Source: Lachnospiraceae bacterium (GTDB lineage Bacteria; Bacillota; Clostridia; Lachnospirales; Lachnospiraceae). From it: 64,000 nt of DNA. The translations under genes were made by a program, and so were the position numbers. The notes under the pieces are model-generated. The model had not been told where the DNA came from and ran no database searches. It saw only the letters and a list, made by a program, of their open reading frames with translations. Positions 19,570 to 27,660 of this stretch are shown piece after piece (the stretch's first letter is position 1; each line of letters opens with the position of its first letter). Location of the stretch: assembly GCA_016286555.1 (NCBI GenBank), contig JAEETA010000006.1:48820-112819 (forward strand), read 5' to 3'.

Positions 19570-19604
19570 GATCTATCGGCGGATTCAATGGATCAATCTG
19601 AGAT
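19561..19604. repeat. 12-bp direct repeat before the LysR gene
   Basis: TCAATCTGAGAT occurs at 19561-19572 and 19593-19604, 32 bases apart (about three helical turns). The first copy spans the stop codon of the coiled-coil gene. It could be a small duplication or a binding site. Confidence 0.6.
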
Positions 19605-19622
19605 TTTTGTGAGGGAATTTCT

Positions 19623-20534
19623 ATGAACATCAATCAGATCAAATATGTGCTTGCGGTGGCTTCCGCGTCCTCCATGCGAGAGGCTGCTACCAACCTGTAT
19701 ATCTCCCAGCCGGCGCTTTCCGCCAGCATCCGTGAGCTGGAGGATGAGCTGGGGATCCTGCTTTTTGACAGGACCAACAAGGGCATCTCTCTGACGGACG
19801 AGGGCAGGGAGTTCCTGATCTATGCGAAGAAGGCCCTGGGCCAGTACGAGATCCTGGAGGATCGTTACCTGTCCGCTAACAGGGACAGGGAGCGTTTTTC
19901 CGTCTCCACCCAGCATTACACCTTTTCCATCAAAGCCTTCACGGAGCTCATTAAGCGTTTTGATCCGGAGAAATACAATTTTTCCATCCATGAGACCAAG
20001 ACCGCCGAGGTGCTGGAGGATGTGAGGTCCCTGAAGAGCGAGGTGGGGATCGTATCCTTTTCCGGCGCCAATGAAGGGGTGTTAAAGAAGCTCTTTAAGG
20101 AGTACAGTCTGGACTTTGTGCCCCTTATGATAAAGGAAACCTATATCTACGTCTGGAAGGATCATGAGCTGGCAGGGCGGGAGATCATCTCCCTGGAGGA
20201 TCTGAAGGATTACCCCTGCGTTCTCTTTGACCAGACCGACGACAGCAATTTCTACCTCACCGAGGAAGCCATGGCGGATTATGATTTCGTGAAGCTGGTC
20301 CGTTCCGACGACCGTGCCACTTCCATGGAGATCATTGCAGACCTTCACGGGTACTCCATCGGTTCCGGTATGCTTTCCGGCGACGATGCGATCCTGGGTG
20401 GGCTGGTGTCCATCAAGCTGAAGGAAGAGGATCCCCTCACCATCGGCTACATCACCCGCAAGGGCAGTGACCTGTCCGCCTACGGGAAAGCCTATGTGGA
20501 GGAACTGGAAAAATTCAGGGAGATCGATCTCTGA
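19623..20534 (+). CDS. LysR-family transcriptional regulator, probably of sulfur amino acid genes
   Basis: 303 residues. An N-terminal winged helix-turn-helix (about residues 1-60) has the classic LysR pattern ASSMREAATNLYISQPALSASIRELEDELG, followed by LFDRTNKGISLTDEG. A C-terminal effector-binding domain of the periplasmic-binding type covers about 90-300. It is followed by a terminator and then metY, cysK and the amino acid transporter operon, all read in the same direction. This suggests a CysL/CmbR-like control of sulfur assimilation, but the effector (for example O-acetylserine or O-acetylhomoserine) cannot be read from sequence. Confidence 0.88.
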   Translation: MNINQIKYVLAVASASSMREAATNLYISQPALSASIRELEDELGILLFDRTNKGISLTDEGREFLIYAKKALGQYEILEDRYLSANRDRERFSVSTQHYTFSIKAFTELIKRFDPEKYNFSIHETKTAEVLEDVRSLKSEVGIVSFSGANEGVLKKLFKEYSLDFVPLMIKETYIYVWKDHELAGREIISLEDLKDYPCVLFDQTDDSNFYLTEEAMADYDFVKLVRSDDRATSMEIIADLHGYSIGSGMLSGDDAILGGLVSIKLKEEDPLTIGYITRKGSDLSAYGKAYVEELEKFREIDL

Positions 20535-20572
20535 CAGAACATAACAATATCGCAGTTATATCGCTTATTCAG

Positions 20573-20604
20573 GCGCCCTTTCTCAGCGGAGAGGGCGCTT
20601 TTCC
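20573..20604 (+). terminator. Intrinsic terminator after the LysR gene
   Basis: GCGCCCT (20573-20579) pairs with AGGGCGC (20592-20598), with further CTC/GAG pairing inside, and TTTTCC follows. Confidence 0.8.
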
Positions 20605-20632
20605 TTTGCCTGAATGCGGGCATTTCTGCGTT

Positions 20633-20647
20633 ATAACCATCACTTAT
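20633..20647. promoter_or_regulatory. Candidate LysR-type operator upstream of metY
   Basis: ATAAC-N5-CTTAT has the T-N11-A spacing of LysR sites and resembles the site at 23237. The overlapping GTTATAAC is itself a palindrome. Assignment to the nearby regulator is inference. Confidence 0.3.
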
Positions 20648-20765
20648 CACGGATGATCAGACCTCCATAATTTTCAAACCGGAAAACCCGTTGTAAGATG
20701 AACTCAACTTCGAAGCAGACAATCCGTAACACAAAATAAAAGCAGACAAACAGGAGGAACAAAAA

Positions 20766-22052
20766 ATGAGCGATTACAGATTTGAAACCTTACAGATCCA
20801 TGTGGGCCAGGAAGAGCCCGATCCCGCAACCGACGCAAGAGCGGTTCCCATTTATCAGACCACCTCTTACGTATTCCGTAACAGCAAGCACGCAGCAGAT
20901 CGTTTCGGTCTGGCAGATGCAGGTAACATCTACGGCAGACTGACCAACTCCACCCAGGATGTCCTGGAGAAGAGACTGGCAGCTCTGGAAGGCGGCAGCG
21001 CAGCACTGGCACTTGCATCCGGCGCAGCAGCCATCAGCTACACCATCGAGGCACTGGCAGCAAACGGCGGTCACATCGTAGCGCAGAAGACCATCTACGG
21101 CGGCAGCTACAACCTGCTGTCTCACACCCTTCCCCAGTACGGGATCGAGACCACTTTCGTAGATGCACATAACCTTAGCGAAGTTGAGGGAGCCATCAAG
21201 GATAACACCAGAGCCATCTATCTGGAGACCCTGGGAAATCCCAGCAGCGACATTCCTGACATCGATGCCATCGCAGAGATCGCACATCGTCACGGACTGC
21301 CCCTGGTAGTGGACAACACCTTCGGCACTCCCTTCCTCTTCAGACCCATCGAGCACGGCGCTGATATCGTAGTACATTCCGCAACCAAATTTATCGGTGG
21401 ACACGGAACGACTTTAGGCGGTATCATTATTGAGTCCGGCAAGTTTGACTGGAGTAAGAGCGGCAAGTATCCCAATATCGCAGCTCCCAATCCCAGCTAC
21501 CACGGCGTATCCTTCTACGATGTGGTGGGCCCTGCGGCTTTCGTGACTTACATCCGTGCGATCCTTTTGAGAGACACCGGAGCTACGATTTCTCCGTTTA
21601 ATGCTTTCCTTCTTCTTCAGGGAGTGGAAACACTTTCTCTTCGCCTGGAGCGTCATGCCGCTAACACGAAGAAGGTGGTGGAATTCCTCGCAGCCCATCC
21701 GCTGGTGGAAAAGGTCCATCATCCCTCCCTGCCGGATCATCCCGATCACGCCCTGTATGAGAAGTTCTTTCCTAACGGCGGCGGTTCGATCTTTACCTTT
21801 GATATCAAGGGCGGTCAGGAAGAGGCCTGGAAGTTCATCGACAACCTTCAGATCTTCTCCCTGCTGGCAAATGTAGCGGATGTAAAGAGCCTTGTGATCC
21901 ATCCCGCATCCACCACCCACTCCCAGCTCTCCGACGAGGAACTGCTGGACACCGGTATTAAGAAAAATACCATCCGCCTTTCCATCGGAACCGAGCACAT
22001 CGACGATATCATTGCAGATCTCGAGCGTGGCTTCGCAGCACTGAATGCCTGA
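20766..22052 (+). CDS. metY: O-acetylhomoserine aminocarboxypropyltransferase (sulfhydrylase)
   Basis: PLP enzyme that makes homocysteine from O-acetylhomoserine and sulfide. 428 residues, the length typical of MetY rather than the shorter MetB/MetC. The N-terminus [27 protein letters not shown] is characteristic, as are [18 protein letters not shown], the PLP-lysine motif [15 protein letters not shown] and the C-terminal [14 protein letters not shown] and [12 protein letters not shown]. It has a good AGGAGG site. It lies 31 bases upstream of cysK, so the pair provides direct sulfhydrylation routes to both homocysteine and cysteine. Confidence 0.94.
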   Translation: MSDYRFETLQIHVGQEEPDPATDARAVPIYQTTSYVFRNSKHAADRFGLADAGNIYGRLTNSTQDVLEKRLAALEGGSAALALASGAAAISYTIEALAANGGHIVAQKTIYGGSYNLLSHTLPQYGIETTFVDAHNLSEVEGAIKDNTRAIYLETLGNPSSDIPDIDAIAEIAHRHGLPLVVDNTFGTPFLFRPIEHGADIVVHSATKFIGGHGTTLGGIIIESGKFDWSKSGKYPNIAAPNPSYHGVSFYDVVGPAAFVTYIRAILLRDTGATISPFNAFLLLQGVETLSLRLERHAANTKKVVEFLAAHPLVEKVHHPSLPDHPDHALYEKFFPNGGGSIFTFDIKGGQEEAWKFIDNLQIFSLLANVADVKSLVIHPASTTHSQLSDEELLDTGIKKNTIRLSIGTEHIDDIIADLERGFAALNA

Positions 22053-22083
22053 GACGTCTGCTGATACAGAAGGAGGAAATACT

Positions 22084-23016
22084 ATGTCTAAGATCTATAA
22101 GAGCACTCTGGAACTCATCGGCAACACCCCTCTGGTGGAGCCCTCCAATATTGAGAAGGAGCTGGGACTGAAGGCCACCGTCCTGGTGAAGCTGGAGTAT
22201 TTTAATCCCGCAGGAAGCGTCAAGGATCGTATCGGAAAAGCCATGATCGAAGACGCAGAAGCAAAGGGACTGCTGAAGGCAGGCTCCGTGATCATTGAGC
22301 CTACTTCCGGCAATACCGGCATCGGGCTGGCATCCATCGCAGCAGCCAAGGGATACCGTATCATCCTCACCATGCCCGAGAGCATGAGCGTGGAGCGTAG
22401 AAATATCCTGAAAGCATACGGTGCGGAACTGGTTCTCACCGAGGCTTCCAAGGGTATGAAGGGTGCCATTGCAAAGGCAGAAGAACTGGCGAAGGAGATC
22501 CCGAACAGCTTTATCCCCGGACAGTTCACCAACCCTGCAAATCCCGCCGTCCATAAGGCAACCACCGGTCCCGAGATCTGGAGAGATACCGACGGAAAGG
22601 TTGACTTCTTTGTGGCAGGCGTAGGTACCGGCGGAACCGTCACCGGAACCGGCGAGTATCTGAAGGAGCAGAATCCTGCAGTGAAAGTCGTGGCTGTAGA
22701 GCCCGAAGATTCTCCCGTTCTTTCCGAGGGCAGAGCAGGCTCTCACAAGATCCAGGGCATCGGCGCAGGCTTTGTGCCCGACACCCTGAATACCGAAGTT
22801 TATGACGAGGTCCTTCCCATTTCCAATGACGATGCTTTTGTAACCGCAAAGCTGCTGGCAAAGAAGGAAGGCATCCTGGTAGGCATTTCCTCCGGAGCAG
22901 CACTCTATGCTGCGATCCAGCTGGCAAAGAGACCCGAGAATGAGGGCAAGACCATTGTGGCCCTGCTTCCCGACAGCGGTGACAGATATTACTCCACCGC
23001 ACTGTTTACTGAATAG
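22084..23016 (+). CDS. cysK: Cysteine synthase (O-acetylserine sulfhydrylase A)
   Basis: Makes cysteine from O-acetylserine and sulfide using PLP. 310 residues. [10 protein letters not shown], the PLP Lys in [36 protein letters not shown] and GISSGAA are all intact. ATG 22084 has AGGAGG upstream; the in-frame ATG at 22045 overlaps metY and is rejected. Co-transcribed with metY. After it come stem-loops and a terminator before the transporter operon. Confidence 0.96.
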   Translation: MSKIYKSTLELIGNTPLVEPSNIEKELGLKATVLVKLEYFNPAGSVKDRIGKAMIEDAEAKGLLKAGSVIIEPTSGNTGIGLASIAAAKGYRIILTMPESMSVERRNILKAYGAELVLTEASKGMKGAIAKAEELAKEIPNSFIPGQFTNPANPAVHKATTGPEIWRDTDGKVDFFVAGVGTGGTVTGTGEYLKEQNPAVKVVAVEPEDSPVLSEGRAGSHKIQGIGAGFVPDTLNTEVYDEVLPISNDDAFVTAKLLAKKEGILVGISSGAALYAAIQLAKRPENEGKTIVALLPDSGDRYYSTALFTE

Positions 23017-23027
23017 AGTTCATGTCT

Positions 23028-23099
23028 CAATGCGCTTCGCGCATTGTGACAATGCACATTTGTGCAGTGAGAACACTCTTGCGCTGACGCGCAATGAGT
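23028..23099. repeat. Cluster of three tandem stem-loops
   Basis: Three adjacent inverted repeats follow cysK: CAATGCGC with GCGCATTG (23028-23046), CAATGCAC with GTGCAGTG (23050-23069, one mismatch) and TTGCGC with GCGCAA (23079-23094), whose outer ACTC and GAGT can extend the last stem. They resemble a REP-like intergenic element. A similar cluster of three hairpins lies at 28324-28423. Confidence 0.65.
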
Positions 23100-23145
23100 C
23101 AGACGCTGTACGCTTTTTACTCCTCCAAGATAGGTTGTCTGCAGA

Positions 23146-23173
23146 AAAGGGCCGCTCATTCGCGGTCCTTTTT
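23146..23173 (+). terminator. Intrinsic terminator after metY-cysK
   Basis: AAAGGGCCGC and GCGGTCCTTT pair around a 6-base loop and run into TTTTTC. Confidence 0.8.
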
Positions 23174-23236
23174 CTTTGCGCGGGATCCGGGCCTCCTTCC
23201 GGATCCGATCCCTTTACCACGTCGATCAGTTTCGTA

Positions 23237-23251
23237 ATAAGTATTCCTTAT
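23237..23251. promoter_or_regulatory. Candidate LysR-type operator upstream of the Cys/Met leader
   Basis: ATAAG-N5-CTTAT is a perfect inverted repeat with T-N11-A spacing, about 85 bases upstream of the leader-peptide start. It resembles the site upstream of metY. Confidence 0.35.
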
Positions 23252-23334
23252 AACGGGTGATCAATCTTCGGGAATTTTCATCCCGTTTCCCCTGTGTTAG
23301 CATTAGATCATCAAGAACGAAGGAGGTAACAGCA

Positions 23335-23466
23335 ATGCGTAGAACCCATACCGAAAAGTGCATGATGCAGATGTGTTGTCGAATGCTTATCTCCCGGGCT
23401 TTCAGATTGGCCTGGGGGCCGGCGGAATGCGCCATGCCCCTGATGCAGATGCGATGTCGGAGCTGA
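23335..23466 (+). CDS. Cys/Met-rich leader peptide (43 aa)
   Basis: A short frame starting at ATG 23335 directly behind a perfect AAGGAGGT site and ending at 23466. The 43-residue product begins MRRTHTEKCMMQMCCRM and contains 5 Cys and 8 Met, nearly a third of its residues. Two imperfect 19-base repeats (23363-23381 and 23441-23459) encode the two richest segments, MMQMCCR and LMQMRCR. It is followed by mutually exclusive RNA arms and a terminator, then an operon for methionine and probably cystine uptake. The layout is that of an attenuation leader peptide whose translation senses charged Cys and Met tRNAs. Seen: strong ribosome site, composition, hairpins. Inferred: regulation. Confidence 0.75.
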   Translation: MRRTHTEKCMMQMCCRMLISRAFRLAWGPAECAMPLMQMRCRS

Positions 23467-23507
23467 TCAAGGCTCGAACGCAAAGTGCTATGCCAAGTGC
23501 CCGGGAG
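23391..23507 (+). promoter_or_regulatory. Antiterminator pairing in the Cys/Met leader
   Basis: CTCCCGGGC at 23391-23399, inside the leader peptide gene, is exactly complementary over 9 bases to GCCCGGGAG at 23499-23507. The second arm overlaps the 5' arm of the terminator, so the two structures exclude each other. A third hairpin (GGGG...CCCC, about 23414-23440) lies between them. A ribosome in or past the first arm would block antiterminator formation and favour termination; a stall before it would favour read-through. Confidence 0.6.
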
Positions 23508-23532
23508 TAGAAACCTGAAGGGCACATTTTTT
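23497..23532 (+). terminator. Attenuator terminator upstream of the fused binding-protein gene
   Basis: GTGCCC (23497-23502) pairs with GGGCAC (23520-23525), with a short inner GGG/CCT helix, and is followed by ATTTTTT. It lies between the leader peptide and the lipoprotein gene, where a constitutive stop would be pointless. Confidence 0.75.
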
Positions 23533-23567
23533 ATGGAAAAATGATCAGAAAAGAGAGGAAAACTATT

Positions 23568-25253
23568 ATGAAAAATTTGAAGATAAAGAAACTGTTCACA
23601 GGACTTCTGGCAACGGGACTCGTTGCGGCAGCACTTACCGGATGCGGCACCGCAAAGGCAGCAAGCGCAGGCAATGACCAGGCCGCAGCACCTGCAGCAT
23701 CCGATAGAGTCTACAGAACCCTGGACGAGATCAAGGAGAGCGGCACCATCAACATCGGCGTTTTCTCCGATAAAAATCCCTTCGGCTATGTGGATGAGAA
23801 CGGCACCTATCAGGGCTATGACGTCTACTTTGCAGAGCGCATCGGCGCAGACCTGGGTGTGAACATCAACTACGTTTCCACCGAGGCAGCCAGCAGAGTC
23901 GAGTACCTGGAGACCGGCAAGACCGACATCATCCTGGCAAACTTCACCGTCACTCCCGAGAGAGCGGAGAAGGTTGACTTCGCACTTCCCTACATGAACG
24001 TGGCGCTGGGCGTTGTTTCTCCTGAGGGCGCCGTGATCTCCGATCTGTCCCAGATCGGTGCCGACGATCAGGTCATCGTCATCTCCGGCACCACCGCAGA
24101 GACCTACCTGGAGAAGAATCACCCCGATATCAAGCTCCAGAAATTTGATACCTATGCTTCCGCTAAGACCTCTTTTGAGAACGGCACCGGCGTTGCATGG
24201 GCAAACGACAACACCGAGGTCATCGCATTTGCTATCGAGAATCCCGGCTACGTGGTAGGCATCCCTTCCCTGGGCAGCCAGGACACCATCGCTCCCGCAG
24301 TCTCCAAGGGCAATGACAGCCTGCTTCAGTGGCTCAACGACGAGATCGTGAAGCTGGGCGATGAGAACTTCTTCCACGCAGACTATGAAGCTACTTTGAT
24401 CGACACCTACGGTGCAGATTACGAGGAGACCCTGGTAGTCGAGGGTGGCAAGGTTGCAGATGCTCCTGCAGCTGATGACGCAGATGTCGTTTCCGATGTT
24501 CCCTTTGCAACCGGTAACGGTGAGACCATCAAAGTGGCAGCGACTCCTGTTCCTCACGCAGAGATCCTGGAGAAGGCAGCAGAGCTCCTTCAGCAGTACG
24601 GTTACACTCTGGAAGTCGTTGAGTTCGAAGATTATGTACAGCCCAACCTGGTCGTTGAGTCCGGCGAGTTCGATGCAAACTATTTCCAGCATGTTCCTTA
24701 TCTTGACAGCTTCAATGCAGAGCAGGGCACTCACCTGGTAAATGCAGGCGGCATCCACTACGAGCCCTTCGGTATCTATCCCGGCACCAAGAGCAGCCTT
24801 TCCGACATCGCTGAAGGCGACAGCATCGCACTTCCCAATGACACCACCAACGAGGCAAGAGCACTGCTCCTGCTGCAGGACAACGGCCTCATCAAGCTCG
24901 CTGACGGCGCTGGTCTGACCACCACCGTAAATGATATCGTAGAGAACCCTTATAACATCGAGTTCGTTGAGCTGGAGGCAGCTCAGGTGGCAAGGGTCAC
25001 CGGTGAGGTGGCATTTGTAGTCCTGAACGGCAACTACGCTCTGGAAGCAGGCTACTCCGTAGGCAGAGATTCCATCGCATACGAGGCAAGCGATTCCGTG
25101 GCAGCACAGACCTATGTGAACATCGTTGCTGTATCCGAGGGCAACGAGAGCCTGGACAAGATCAAGGCCCTGGTATATGTCCTTCGCTCCGACGAGATCA
25201 AGCAGTTCATCGCAGACACTTATGACGGTGCAGTGGTATTCTTTGAGGACTAA
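23568..25253 (+). CDS. Fused dual substrate-binding lipoprotein (SBP_bac_3 domain + NlpA/MetQ domain)
   Basis: 561 residues, about twice the length of a single binding protein. A lipoprotein signal (residues 1-26) ends in the lipobox LTGC. Residues about 47-287 are a family-3 polar amino acid binding domain: TLDEIKESGTINIGVFSDKNPFGYVDENG, YLETGKTDIILANFTVTPERAEKVDFALPY. After a linker of about 30 residues, residues about 318-561 are a MetQ/NlpA domain: KVAATPVPHAEILEKA, EFEDYVQPNLVV, DANYFQHVPYLDSFN, and ALPNDTTNEARALLLLQ. The second half has no signal of its own. The operon downstream holds both a MetN/MetI pair and a polar amino acid permease pair with its own ATPase, matching the two halves. 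I infer that one tethered protein feeds methionine to one transporter and cystine or another amino acid to the other. ATG 23568 follows AGAGAGGA; ATG 23541 is less likely. Confidence 0.9.
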   Translation: MKNLKIKKLFTGLLATGLVAAALTGCGTAKAASAGNDQAAAPAASDRVYRTLDEIKESGTINIGVFSDKNPFGYVDENGTYQGYDVYFAERIGADLGVNINYVSTEAASRVEYLETGKTDIILANFTVTPERAEKVDFALPYMNVALGVVSPEGAVISDLSQIGADDQVIVISGTTAETYLEKNHPDIKLQKFDTYASAKTSFENGTGVAWANDNTEVIAFAIENPGYVVGIPSLGSQDTIAPAVSKGNDSLLQWLNDEIVKLGDENFFHADYEATLIDTYGADYEETLVVEGGKVADAPAADDADVVSDVPFATGNGETIKVAATPVPHAEILEKAAELLQQYGYTLEVVEFEDYVQPNLVVESGEFDANYFQHVPYLDSFNAEQGTHLVNAGGIHYEPFGIYPGTKSSLSDIAEGDSIALPNDTTNEARALLLLQDNGLIKLADGAGLTTTVNDIVENPYNIEFVELEAAQVARVTGEVAFVVLNGNYALEAGYSVGRDSIAYEASDSVAAQTYVNIVAVSEGNESLDKIKALVYVLRSDEIKQFIADTYDGAVVFFED

Positions 25254-25269
25254 GATTTAGAAGTAACGG

Positions 25270-25293
25270 GGGAGAGTCCTGCGGGCTCTCCCT
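25270..25293 (+). other. Intercistronic hairpin between the binding protein and metN
   Basis: GGGAGAG and CTCTCCC pair around TCCTGCGGG, with an inner CC/GG. There is no U tract. Such stems often stabilise the abundant binding-protein part of the mRNA or give partial termination. Confidence 0.5.
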
Positions 25294-25317
25294 GCTTCTG
25301 CTTTATTGGAGACAGCT

Positions 25318-26331
25318 ATGAGTGTGATCGAGATCAGAAAACTGACAAAGCGTTTTACAGTGGAGGGTAGCACCGTCGTCGCCCTGGACCGGGTGGACCT
25401 GTCCATCGAGGCCGGCGACATCTACGGCATCATCGGTATGTCCGGTGCAGGAAAAAGTACCCTGGTGCGCTCCATCAATTACCTGGAAAAGCCCACGGAA
25501 GGATCCGTTCTCATCGATGGTGTGGATCTGGCTTCCCTTTCCGAGAAGGAACTGCGGAAAAAGAGAAGCGAGATCGGCATGATCTTCCAGAGCTTCAACC
25601 TGCTGGAACAGCGGAGCGTTTTGGGAAATGTGTGTTTTCCTCTGGAGCTTCAGGGCATCCGGAAGAAGGAGGCCCAGGCGAAGGCCAGAGACCTGCTGAA
25701 ACTGGTAGGACTGGAGGATAAGGAAAAAGCATATCCTTCCCAGCTTTCCGGCGGACAGAAGCAGCGTGTGGCCATCGCAAGAGCCCTGGCAACGGAACCC
25801 CGGATCCTCCTGTGCGATGAGGCTACCAGTGCCCTGGATCCCCAGACCACGGGTTCCATTCTGAAACTCCTGAAGGAGATCAATGAGAAGCTGGGGATCA
25901 CCATCGTGATCATCACCCATCAGATGTCCGTGGTCACCGAGATCTGTACCAGAGTAGCCATCATTGATAACGGCAGACTGGTGGAATCGGGATCTGTGGA
26001 GCAGATCTTCGAAGCCCCCGGTTCCGATGCCGCAAAGGAACTGATCTCCGGGAAGGAACTTCGGTATACTCCCGTAAAACAGCTCCATGAAAATCGCAAG
26101 ATCCGCATCGTGTTCAAGGAAAATTCCGCCTACGAGCCGGTACTGGCAAATGCCATTTTAAAGCTGCAGCTCCCCATCAACATCCTGCGGGCCGATACCA
26201 GAAACATCGGCGGCAAGGCAGTGGGAGAGATGATCCTGGGACTGCCCGATTCCGAGCAGGCAGGAGAGGAGATCATCGAGTATTTGAGAAGTGCGGGTCT
26301 TACCGTAACGGAGGAAAATGACAATGAATGA
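25318..26331 (+). CDS. metN: Methionine ABC transporter ATPase MetN with NIL domain
   Basis: 337 residues. The nucleotide-binding domain has Walker A GMSGAGKST, QSFNLLEQR, signature LSGGQKQRVAIARAL, Walker B ILLCDEATSALD and the switch His in IITHQM. The C-terminal about 75 residues (from RKIRIVFKENSAYEP) form the NIL domain that in MetN binds methionine and inhibits transport. The start ATG 25318 follows TTGGAGA; TTG 25306 is rejected. Followed with overlap by the MetI-type permease. This half of the operon matches the MetQ-like domain of the fused lipoprotein. Confidence 0.93.
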   Translation: MSVIEIRKLTKRFTVEGSTVVALDRVDLSIEAGDIYGIIGMSGAGKSTLVRSINYLEKPTEGSVLIDGVDLASLSEKELRKKRSEIGMIFQSFNLLEQRSVLGNVCFPLELQGIRKKEAQAKARDLLKLVGLEDKEKAYPSQLSGGQKQRVAIARALATEPRILLCDEATSALDPQTTGSILKLLKEINEKLGITIVIITHQMSVVTEICTRVAIIDNGRLVESGSVEQIFEAPGSDAAKELISGKELRYTPVKQLHENRKIRIVFKENSAYEPVLANAILKLQLPINILRADTRNIGGKAVGEMILGLPDSEQAGEEIIEYLRSAGLTVTEENDNE

Positions 26332-26989
26332 ACAAGTGATCAAAATGCTCCTGGAAGGAATCGGAGATACGCTGTATATGACATTCGGGTCAGTTCTTCT
26401 GGGTTATGCGGTGGGACTGCCCTTGGGCATTCTCCTCTATGTCACGGGGAAGAACGGGTTAATGCCCCATCCCCTGCTTTACCGGATCCTGGATGTGATC
26501 AGTAACCTGATCCGCAGTATCCCCTTCCTGATCCTGTTGATCCTGCTGATCCCCTTCACCAGAATGATCGTTGGCAAGAGCTACGGCTCCACCGCCACCA
26601 TCGTTCCCCTGGTGGTCTGCGCAGCGCCCTACATCGGCAGAGTGGTGGAGAGTGCGTTAAATGAAGTGGATGCGGGAGTCATCGAGGCGGCCAGATCCAT
26701 GGGCGCCGGCCTGACACAGATCATCTTCAAGGTCCTGCTGGTGGAGGCCAGAACCTCTCTGGTCACCGGATTTACCATCACCACCGGGCTCCTTTTGGGG
26801 TACTCGGCCATGTCCGGAACCGTGGGCGGCGGCGGCCTGGGAGACATTGCAGTGCGTTACGGCTACTACAGATGGCAGACGGATATCATGATCATCACCG
26901 TGGCACTGCTCATCCTCATTTTCCAGATCATTCAGATGGTGGGCATGAGAGTGAGCGCCCGCCTGGATCACAGAAAGAGAAAAGGATAA
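26324..26989 (+). CDS. metI: Methionine ABC transporter permease MetI
   Basis: About 221 residues with five hydrophobic helices. The MetI signature segments are clear: RSIPFLILLILLIPFTRMIVG, STATIVPLVVCAAPYIGRVVE, the EAA-loop region EVDAGVIEAARSMGA, and SAMSGTVGGGGLGDIAVRYGY. The gene overlaps metN by 8 bases. ATG 26324 has GGAGG at 9 bases; ATG 26318 is in frame but very close to the ribosome site. Forms the membrane part of the MetN-MetI importer. Confidence 0.93.
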   Translation: MNEQVIKMLLEGIGDTLYMTFGSVLLGYAVGLPLGILLYVTGKNGLMPHPLLYRILDVISNLIRSIPFLILLILLIPFTRMIVGKSYGSTATIVPLVVCAAPYIGRVVESALNEVDAGVIEAARSMGAGLTQIIFKVLLVEARTSLVTGFTITTGLLLGYSAMSGTVGGGGLGDIAVRYGYYRWQTDIMIITVALLILIFQIIQMVGMRVSARLDHRKRKG

Positions 26990-26993
26990 GGCT

Positions 26994-27653
26994 ATGGACG
27001 GTGCGGTATTACAAAGTTATCTCCCCCGGTATGTGGATGCCTTCTTCCTGACGGTGCGCATCGGCTGCGTCGGGATCGTGCTGTCTCTGGTAATCGGGAT
27101 CGCGGTGTCCTTCGTGATGCATTTCAAGGTGCCGGTATTCAAGACCATTGCAGCGGGCTATGTGGAGCTCTTCCGCAATACGCCGCTGCTGGTGCAGCTC
27201 TTTTTCCTGTACTTCGGATTACCGAAGATCGGGCTGGCACTTTCCGCGGAAAGCTGCGGCATCCTGGGACTCAGTCTCCTGGGCGGCAGCTACATGGCAG
27301 AGGGCTTTCGCAGCGGTCTCGGAGCAGTGTCCCCGGCACAGACGGAGAGCGCTCTGGCGTTGGGCATGACCAAGGCACAGGTATTTACCTCCGTGATCCT
27401 GCCGGAGGCATTTACCCTTAGCGTGCCTGCCATCGTGGCGAATGTGATCTTCCTGCTGAAGGAGACCAGCGTTTTTTCCGCCATCAGCCTCATGGATCTG
27501 ATGTTTACGGCAAAGGACCTTATCGGACTGTATTACGATACCACGGAGGCGTTGTTCCTCCTGGTGGGTGCCTATGCGGTGATGCTGCTTCCCGTGTCCA
27601 TCCTGGGAAGCGTGGTGGAGAAAAAAGCAAGGTTTAAGATGTTTGGAGCGTAA
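26994..27653 (+). CDS. Polar amino acid ABC transporter permease (HisM/TcyB type), subunit 1
   Basis: 219 residues, about five helices. The family motif VELFRNTPLLVQLFFLYFGLP and the cytoplasmic EAA-like loop ESALALGMTKAQVFTSVILPEA are present, then LLKETSVFSAISLMDLMF. It starts 4 bases after metI, so both transporters share one transcript. Together with the next permease and the ATPase at 28473 it forms a second importer that fits the family-3 half of the fused lipoprotein. Substrate is inferred as cystine or a related amino acid from the sulfur context only. Confidence 0.88.
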   Translation: MDGAVLQSYLPRYVDAFFLTVRIGCVGIVLSLVIGIAVSFVMHFKVPVFKTIAAGYVELFRNTPLLVQLFFLYFGLPKIGLALSAESCGILGLSLLGGSYMAEGFRSGLGAVSPAQTESALALGMTKAQVFTSVILPEAFTLSVPAIVANVIFLLKETSVFSAISLMDLMFTAKDLIGLYYDTTEALFLLVGAYAVMLLPVSILGSVVEKKARFKMFGA

Positions 27654-27660
27654 ATGTAGT

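Noticed and set aside
20540..20765. Clear SigA promoter for metY
   Set aside because: Only weak candidates such as TTTTCA-17-TAAGAT near the start; not strong enough to list.
23257..23540. SAM-type riboswitch upstream of the methionine transporter
   Set aside because: I looked for the conserved S-box helices and sequence and did not see them; a leader peptide with attenuator fits better.
23226..24758. 510-codon minus-strand frame over the leader and the fused lipoprotein
   Set aside because: Shadow of the lipoprotein gene; no ribosome site or domain.
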